A stretch of 64,000 bases of DNA from Rhipicephalus microplus (taxonomy: Eukaryota; Arthropoda; Arachnida; Ixodida; Ixodidae): assembly GCF_043290135.1 (NCBI RefSeq), contig NC_134705.1, positions 42,597,271 through 42,661,270 of the forward strand. The letters are read 5' to 3'. Under the pieces are notes generated by a model. That model worked only from the letters and a program-made list of their open reading frames with translations, was not told where the DNA came from and did not search any database. Position numbers and translations under genes: made by a program. Within the stretch, counting starts at the first letter, position 1; each line of letters begins with the position of its first letter. Of the stretch, positions 58,369-64,000 are shown piece by piece.

Positions 58369-58567
58369 GAAAACACGGAAAACGTTTGATGAGATTAGCT
58401 TGCCAGACACGGTCAAGAGATTGAAAGGAGACATGCTTTCGAATAAGGTGGCTACAAAGTACTATCAGCGTCAAATGAAACCTGAACAGTGGCGCCTTCG
58501 TAATGCTATAGTGCACGCCGTCCACTTATCACTACTAACAGGCACGCATATGTGCGGAAAGCTGTAG
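58369..58567 (+). other. Possible orphan exon
   Basis: An acceptor-like TTGCTTTTACAG precedes an open frame KTRKTFDEISLPDTVKRLKG followed by YYQRQMKPEQWRLRNAI, ending at TAG 58565. Composition is coding-like (charged, few rare residues). Family unknown; it might belong to a transposase or a host gene whose other exons are not visible. Confidence 0.25.
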
Positions 58568-58572
58568 AACAA

Positions 58573-58628
58573 GATGCGCGCATGGTGGTTTTGAAATGAT
58601 AAACCCCGCAAATCAATCAATCAATCAG
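58573..58628 (+). repeat. SINE 3'-end fragment
   Basis: CATGGTGGTTTTGAAATGAT, then AAACCCCGCAAATCAATCAA: only the last 50 bases of the SINE with its ATCA tail. Confidence 0.7.
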
Positions 58629-60648
58629 GATGCACGCCTCTGTCAATCGCGATAACTGGACGGCATGCACTGCACAATCGAAAAGGCTTGCCGCTGTTAA
58701 GGTTTCACTTGACGCTGATAGTACGTTTGGCTAGGTGCCAAGGGAAATGGCACTTCAGAAGACAGCATGCTGCCAAATCTCGCTTGGTATGATTTTTTGT
58801 TTGCATTACGTTATTTCTTCAAGCGAATCTCTCAATAACCCCTTGCATTGTTTCTGGCATAATTAAACATCATATTCAGCTGCTCAACACCTGAATGTTG
58901 AGATATGATTGGAGATCTGATCTGATTGATGTGTTGTAGTTTTCATTCTGTTCTGTGCTCAACGGAGAGATGTGTTCTAGCACATTGCAATTGCCTATGT
59001 CATTGTTAAATATTTTTGCATGTTTCAATTGGTTACCTCTTAGAATTGCACAAAAGCAGATCTGTTGTTTTACAGATTTATAATGTTGGTAATGTGTTTT
59101 TATGGTGGCCGCTTTTTAGTGAGCAAAACGAGCTTTATGTGGCCAACAACGTGTACTACCACTAATAAGAAAAGTTCATGTTTGTATTTTTCTTTTGTTA
59201 TTGGTGCAAATATGCTGCATTTTGTGTCATTCTTAGTAGGCTTTTTACGCTTAGTGCAGAAATCGCTGCCACCAGCCATCCCCTCCCCTCTACATGGAAC
59301 ATAATTTTGTCCACTATGCTCTGGAGTTTCACTCTAAAAGGCTATAATGAAATACGCGCCATAGCACTTTACCCCCTGGGGTAGTATGACATGTTTTACA
59401 ACGAAACTGCGTGGCCATAATAGTACCATGCCTGTTTGCTGTGATTATGTAGCGGGAACAGCACTTGGCTGCTAACCTAAATGTTGTGGGTGTGATCATC
59501 GCGTGGCAGTCCCATTTGGATGGAGGTAAAATACCATGAGCCCTTGTACAATATATGTGCGCGTAATTACCACCAATTAGCAAAAATCGCTAGAGCCCTC
59601 TACTATACGACATATTTCATGATATTATCTTGGCGTATGATTAATATTTTGGTAGTTTTTGTTGTTATGCTTTTATCGAAATGCGACTTCACCAGCTCTG
59701 ACCTAATACCGCCATCTCATACTTAGAGCCAGAACACCTTTGCTGTCTGAGGAAGTGACCAATGAGGAAGTATGTTGTGTAGAGAACTTAACTTTCTGAA
59801 TGTGTAAAGTGACAGCAAGTTTGCATTTCGATTTTCTCAGTGACTTTCAATATTTCTTGCTTTCTCTGACAGTTTTTCTGTGAATGACATGCATGTAGCA
59901 GGAATATTGCGTTTGTTAGAGACGTTTGCATTTTTTTGCATTTGCTTAAAGGAAACCTCTTAATTTAACAGGTGACTTCCAAAGCAGCATGATGACTTTT
60001 GGGCGTCAGTTGAAGACATGGATGGGCCCGACCCTACTGAATATGAAACTCACTGAGGGTGTGTCAAGTACTCTTTTGGCGCAGCTTCTTTTTCACTCAT
60101 TTGTAGTATCTGCCGTATTCTTGTCAATATGAATTTCTTCAATATTCATCTGCAGTTTATATGTAAACTTACACATGCCCTTGTATGCATGCAACATGTA
60201 GTCACAGTGCGCAATGCACAGTCGACAACAAAGGCTTACGGACCATGCAAGCGCATGGCCAAAAGCCTCTTCAAGACAATTCCGCTACATCAGCGCTGGT
60301 AGACAGCACCGCATCACTCGAAAAGCATCCTTCTTCTAATCGATAGCCTGTCTCTCTTCTACTGGCTACAAATAACTATCCCCTTTTTTCAACGCGACGC
60401 GTTTTGCGGCATCTGCGTCTACGTGCTTTTGTCTCGAGAACAGTCTATGAGCGTAACTCTTATCAGATGATACAATATTTACCACGAAGGAACACCCAAC
60501 GAAATGCCGCTTGAGGCACGCCATGATAGTTTTGATCTCGCTATGGAAACAGCAATGTGATGGTCATACTGCGGATGTAAACTAACAATACGAACACCGA
60601 ACTGATAATGCGTTACGGGGAGCAAGAAAATTGGAAAGCCAGTGAATT

Positions 60649-60797
60649 GACTGATTGATTGATCCATTGATTGATTGATATGTGGGGTTTAACGTCCCAA
60701 AACCAGCATATGCATTATGAGAGACGCCGTAGTGGAGGGCTCCGGAAATTTCGACCACCTGGGGTTCTTTAACGTGCGCCCAAATCTGAGCACGCGG
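60649..60797 (-). repeat. 5'-truncated SINE with perfect 12-bp target duplication
   Basis: Minus orientation, only the 3' 149 bp, tail expanded to TGATTGATTGAT units. Identical AGCCAGTGAATT at 60637-60648 and 60798-60809. The tRNA head is absent. Confidence 0.95.
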
Positions 60798-60859
60798 AGC
60801 CAGTGAATTACAAGGAGGGTCGTTTCCAGCACCAGAACTGCAGTCGATGGTCAATGGCG

Positions 60860-60945
60860 CACCGCAAGGTGGTGCGGACAGGCAGTGTGGCACGCGTTCG
60901 CGTGGTCCGCGAACTTTTGAAGTCGATTGTACGTGTTTTGTGCTT
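60860..60945 (+). repeat. Short dispersed repeat, copy 2
   Basis: Partner of 23375-23458 (TGGCACGCGTTCGCGTGGT, CGCGAACTTTTG). Confidence 0.55.
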
Positions 60946-61428
60946 GTTCCTAATTAAAGAAGTTTGTATGCAATGCACTTGGCTGTTGCACAAGCGGAGG
61001 TTTATCATTCTATATTGCCATCTGTCAAACTTAATTTAATGACAGTGTTGCGATTTCAGAATTTAAAATGACGCATAGGTTTTTGTGTTTTCAAGTGCTA
61101 ATTTGATTTCTTTTTTTTTTCAAAAATGCAATTTGCTAGAACATTGTGTGTGCTTTAGTCTAATTTTAGTTTTTTCAGTGTATGTTCACAAGAACTGAAT
61201 AATTAGCATCCGGAAGCATAAGAAAATTTATTTGTTTTTTGAGCTTCAGCAACTGCAACTTCAGAGAGTAGGAAAAATACTATAGAAGACTGCTTTTAGA
61301 AAACACAATGAATAAAAGACATCCCTTAACCTCTCTATCGTGTACACAGTGTTTCCTTTGGGACTTGTTTGGGACTTGCAAGGGATAACGCTGGCTTCAG
61401 GAAAATGCGGCCAAATTGACCTGCAAGG

Positions 61429-61429
<1 letters not shown>
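60946..61429. other. No gene recognised
   Basis: AT-rich; nothing supported. Confidence 0.45.
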
Positions 61430-61463
<34 letters not shown>

Positions 61464-61520
61464 CAAAATTTTTTCGTCGAAGGTCTCCAAGAAAGACAAT
61501 CGTCTTTAATCCATCACTGG
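61430..61520 (+). repeat. MITE-like family, tail-only copy 4
   Basis: A CAGA tract (61430-61462) followed by CCAAAATTTTTTCGTCGAAG and CCAAGAAAGACAATCGTC, the conserved tail of the family. Sequence before the CAGA tract shares nothing with copies 1-3. Confidence 0.75.
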
Positions 61521-61784
61521 TCATTGTGGCGGAACAGTGCAGACGACGGGATGAGCACTATGCAGAACGCAGCACTATCAACCCATTTCTTTATTGGAAA
61601 GCGATATTATAACAGACAAAGACGAATAAATATTGAAAACGCTGCATACGCAATACATGAATTTACTCGGTCGGAGGCATTTCTATTTATTCTGCTAAGG
61701 GTTTACCAGGGTTTATGGTCAGCCTAGTCACGCGGTAGCGTTTGTTCATTTCTTTAGTGTTTATGATAGCGATTCCTTTCTAGC

Positions 61785-62084
<300 letters not shown>

Positions 62085-62184
62085 ATCTGCCTGTCGGTCC
62101 GTCTAGCTGCCTACGTCTTGGGGATCTCCTGATCATCCCTTTAACTTGGGCGAAAGTAAAGTTAGTATAGTAGGGTAAGATGGT

Positions 62185-63134
62185 TTGATGAATACGACTC
62201 ACTGGTCATGACATTGAGAAATTCGCGAGGCGCGCGTGCCTTGGGAAATGAGCTTATGCGAAACATGTTGACAGAATTTTTTTTGTTGAGCGACATGTCA
62301 TAAAATGACGTTGAGTATATTGTGACGATGGAACGCGTTTATTCACAAGATGGGTAATGCAGAGGTGTAGCTCAGCGAAGGATCCACAGCGTCGCTCGCG
62401 AGCCAGTCGAGTTTCTTCCTCCTCTTCGTCGAATGTGCGCTAGCGCGTTTCAATATGTACAAATGCTGCACACGCAGACATATGTTGAACAGTGGCAGGT
62501 AATCATTTAACGAGTTGTTTGCACTTGCGAAACGATGCCAACTTGATCTTGAGTCTTGAAAAAAGAAAACAGAAGCAATATTCTGATATAAGCGCTAGTG
62601 TTCACGAAGATTGCAGCCCTGGATACTGCTACGTATATCACTCAGCGGATGACACTTAACTACAATTGACGATAACCCGACGTTTCGGCTGTAAGATAGC
62701 AGTTCATGAGTACGGTTTACAAAATAAGATATCTAGAACTCCAATTACAACTGGCGTTTCACGAACATTAGGGTATATTTTAAAAAGAGTCCCGAGACGT
62801 AACGTAGCTCTGTGGTAGAATAATTGATTACCGCGCATAACTAGCGTTTGATTGATGCTAAAACTTTGACGCTTATTCTTCGCATTGTTCAAGTCAACGA
62901 TGCTGGTGTCAGCTTTTTCTAAACATTATAGCGCTAAAATTACCCAGGTGTGTTCTCGCCACTCCTGGGTAGACACAAACTGTCAATCACCTGTGGCACA
63001 TACCCACACACCGTGAAGCAGAAAGTGGGGTACATAGCCGCATACCACTGTGTAGCAGAAATTGTTTCGCAACGTACGTACGTGACATGATAGTGACAAT
63101 ATTCATCTTTTCACTACCGAGTCGTATTCGTCAA
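62185..63134. mobile_element. Inverted-repeat pair, possible foldback element
   Basis: TTGATGAATACGACTCACTGGT (62185-62206, 22 bases written here in part: core GAATACGACTC) recurs inverted at 63113-63134 with 18 of 22 matches. The interior is non-coding and contains a solo LTR. Mobility is inferred only from the arrangement. Confidence 0.4.
62321..62452 (-). mobile_element. Solo LTR of a gypsy-type element
   Basis: On the minus strand the 132 bp begin TGAAACGCGCTAGCG and end CGTTCCATCGTCACA, with AATAAA near the 3' end. ATAT flanks both sides (62317-62320, 62453-62456). The start resembles that of the 135-bp LTR at 63656-63790 (TGTAACGGGCTAG), and both carry CTTGT-AATAAA at the same place. 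Confidence 0.6.
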
Positions 63135-63377
63135 TTTATTTCACCATATAATGCTGATTTTTGTTCACGCCTAGTTTAGGGGGGATCATCCGAGCACCTA
63201 CACGTAAGTGGCAAGATAGATCGATAGTGCCAAGCACTTTTTTTCACTTTACTTTTTATTATTCGCACACACAGCCTGCCATAAATGCTCTGCGCAAACT
63301 GGGCCTCATTGTTCGAGAACGTTCGCGACTGTTGCAGATCGTTCTGTTCAGATAGTGCGCAAGACGCGAATACTGTT
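62457..63377. other. No gene recognised
   Basis: Contains the right arm of the inverted-repeat pair. ACGTTTCGG near 62678 resembles LINE 5'-region words. No coding support. Confidence 0.4.
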
Positions 63378-63580
63378 GAATGATATGTGGGGCTTAACAT
63401 CCCAATTGATATTATGGGAGACGCTGTATTGTAGTGCTCCGGAAATTTTCACCGCCTGAGATTCTTTAACGTGCACCCAAATCTGAGCACACGGGCCTAC
63501 AACATTTCCGCCTCCATCGAAAATGCAGCCGAGGCCGCAGGGTTTTGATCCCGCGACCAATCAGTGCTAGTGGGCTACTG
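63378..63580 (-). repeat. tRNA-derived SINE, diverged
   Basis: Minus orientation: TGATATGTGGGGCTTAAC tail at left, GTTTTGATCCCGCGACC head (decayed B box) at right. About 200 bp with an internal deletion in the 3' half. No clear target duplication. Confidence 0.85.
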
Positions 63581-63612
63581 TATTCTGACTTTCTGTTTAC
63601 CGGCCACAAGTT

Positions 63613-63655
63613 CATTGATTGATATGTGGGGTTTCACGTCCCAAAACCATTATAT
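63613..63655 (-). repeat. SINE 3' fragment cut by a gypsy LTR
   Basis: GATTGATATGTGGGGTTTCA through CCAAAACCATTATAT, then the LTR begins at once. The rest of the SINE would be expected beyond the window's right end. Confidence 0.8.
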
Positions 63656-63790
63656 TGTTACAGCGAGCTGTGATGAAATGGCTTTATTTACAAGAGGTGA
63701 GCCATGGTCGTTCGCGGCAGCGCACTGCGATATTGCAAGACTCTTTGTCTTCCTCTCCTTCTTTTCTCTGCCTTTTACTAGCCCGTTACA
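63656..63790 (-). mobile_element. 3' LTR of a gypsy-type retrotransposon
   Basis: Minus strand: 135 bp from TGTAACGGGCTAG to AGCTCGCTGTAACA (TG...CA ends), with AATAAA 28-33 bases before the end. Directly upstream on the minus strand is a polypurine stretch GCGGGGGAA (63791-63799), the expected plus-strand primer site. Confidence 0.85.
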
Positions 63791-63833
63791 TTCCCCCGCA
63801 AGCAGACGAAGCCAGAAGGGCGAGTTATGATGC

Positions 63834-64000
63834 ACACGGAGGGTAGAACGGTTTCAGGCGAGCAATGTGAGTGAGCTGCGCTCTGCTCGATCGTCGACCA
63901 TCGGACAAAAGATGGGCTATTACGTAAGTGAGCTGGCTGAGACGCTCCAAAACTACAAATGGGCCTGAATATCGTAGCAGAAGCTTTTGACAAAATCCAC
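63834..64000 (-). pseudogene. Ty3/gypsy pol C-terminal end (partial at window edge)
   Basis: Minus strand from the window edge: KLLLRYSGPFVVLERLSQLT, then YVIAHLLSDGRRSS and THIARLKPFYPP, then stop. This is the chromo-like C-terminal end of gypsy integrase (the family pattern K-L-x-x-x-Y-x-G-P-Y-x-V ... V-x-R-L-K-P-Y). The visible part has no internal stop, so it may belong to an intact element extending to the right. Confidence 0.8.

Larger units (their letters stand above)
57699..60636. other. No confirmed gene; one possible orphan exon
   Basis: Contains a SINE tail fragment (58573-58628) and a possible exon (58369-58567). The 127-codon frame at 57713-58096 is basic at its end but matches nothing I know. 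A T/A-rich part follows to 60480. Confidence 0.35.

Overview
This is a eukaryotic, non-coding and heavily transposon-laden window, almost certainly from a hard (ixodid, probably metastriate) tick. The main evidence is a tRNA-headed SINE of about 240 bp present in nine copies, with the A-box/B-box head and ATCA-type tail of the SINE described from Rhipicephalus ticks (Ruka, recalled from memory). Tick-style LINEs, Ty3/gypsy fragments, long tetranucleotide microsatellites and small-intron splice sites agree with this. There is no bacterial organisation: no operons, ribosome binding sites, CRISPR arrays or rRNA, and no free-standing tRNA gene that I can support.

Layout. 0.7-1.4 kb: a short inverted-repeat element carrying a CTGT microsatellite. 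2.1-3.7 kb: a dead, multi-exon Kolobok-like transposase (minus strand). 5.8-6.7 kb and 9.2-10.0 kb: LINE remnants (minus). 10.2-13.6 kb: low-copy repeats and one striking perfect hairpin. 13.7-16.5 kb: a 5'-truncated LINE (plus). 16.58-20.21 kb: a P-element-like DNA transposon with 41-bp identical terminal inverted repeats, encoding a THAP DNA-binding domain joined in frame to a transposase tail. 23.6-24.05 kb: a second inverted-repeat element with a 60-bp minisatellite. 24.07-25.2 kb: an RNase H-type LINE. 25.2-31.6 kb: no recognisable gene. 31.57-34.70 kb: a complete hAT transposon with an exact 8-bp target duplication. 35.4-35.9 kb: another copy of the microsatellite-bearing element. 38.3-39.0 kb: SINE and CTAT microsatellite. 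39.5-45.8 kb: a nested complex in which a LINE with a 2A-like peptide motif, a gypsy pol fragment, a short inverted-repeat element and two SINEs interrupt one another. 48.0 kb: a single-exon start of a probable host secreted protein (lipocalin-like). 49.2-50.0 kb and 55.7-56.4 kb: RNase H LINE 3' ends (minus). 51.7-54.2 kb: a gypsy pol split by a LINE. 57.4-64.0 kb: SINEs, microsatellites, a solo LTR inside an inverted-repeat pair, and at the right edge the 3' end and LTR of a gypsy element that continues outside the window.

Functionally the window is a record of transposition and not a pathway. The LINEs would supply the machinery for SINE insertion (the SINEs show target duplications and one is 5'-truncated). 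The most informative objects are the P-like element (possible KP-like truncated regulator), the hAT element with clear spliced transposase and subterminal repeat arrays, and the family of 0.66-0.69 kb elements built around a CAGA/CTGT microsatellite. The only candidate host gene seen is the first exon near 48.0 kb. Superfamily and clade names are recalled from protein motifs and were not checked by any search.
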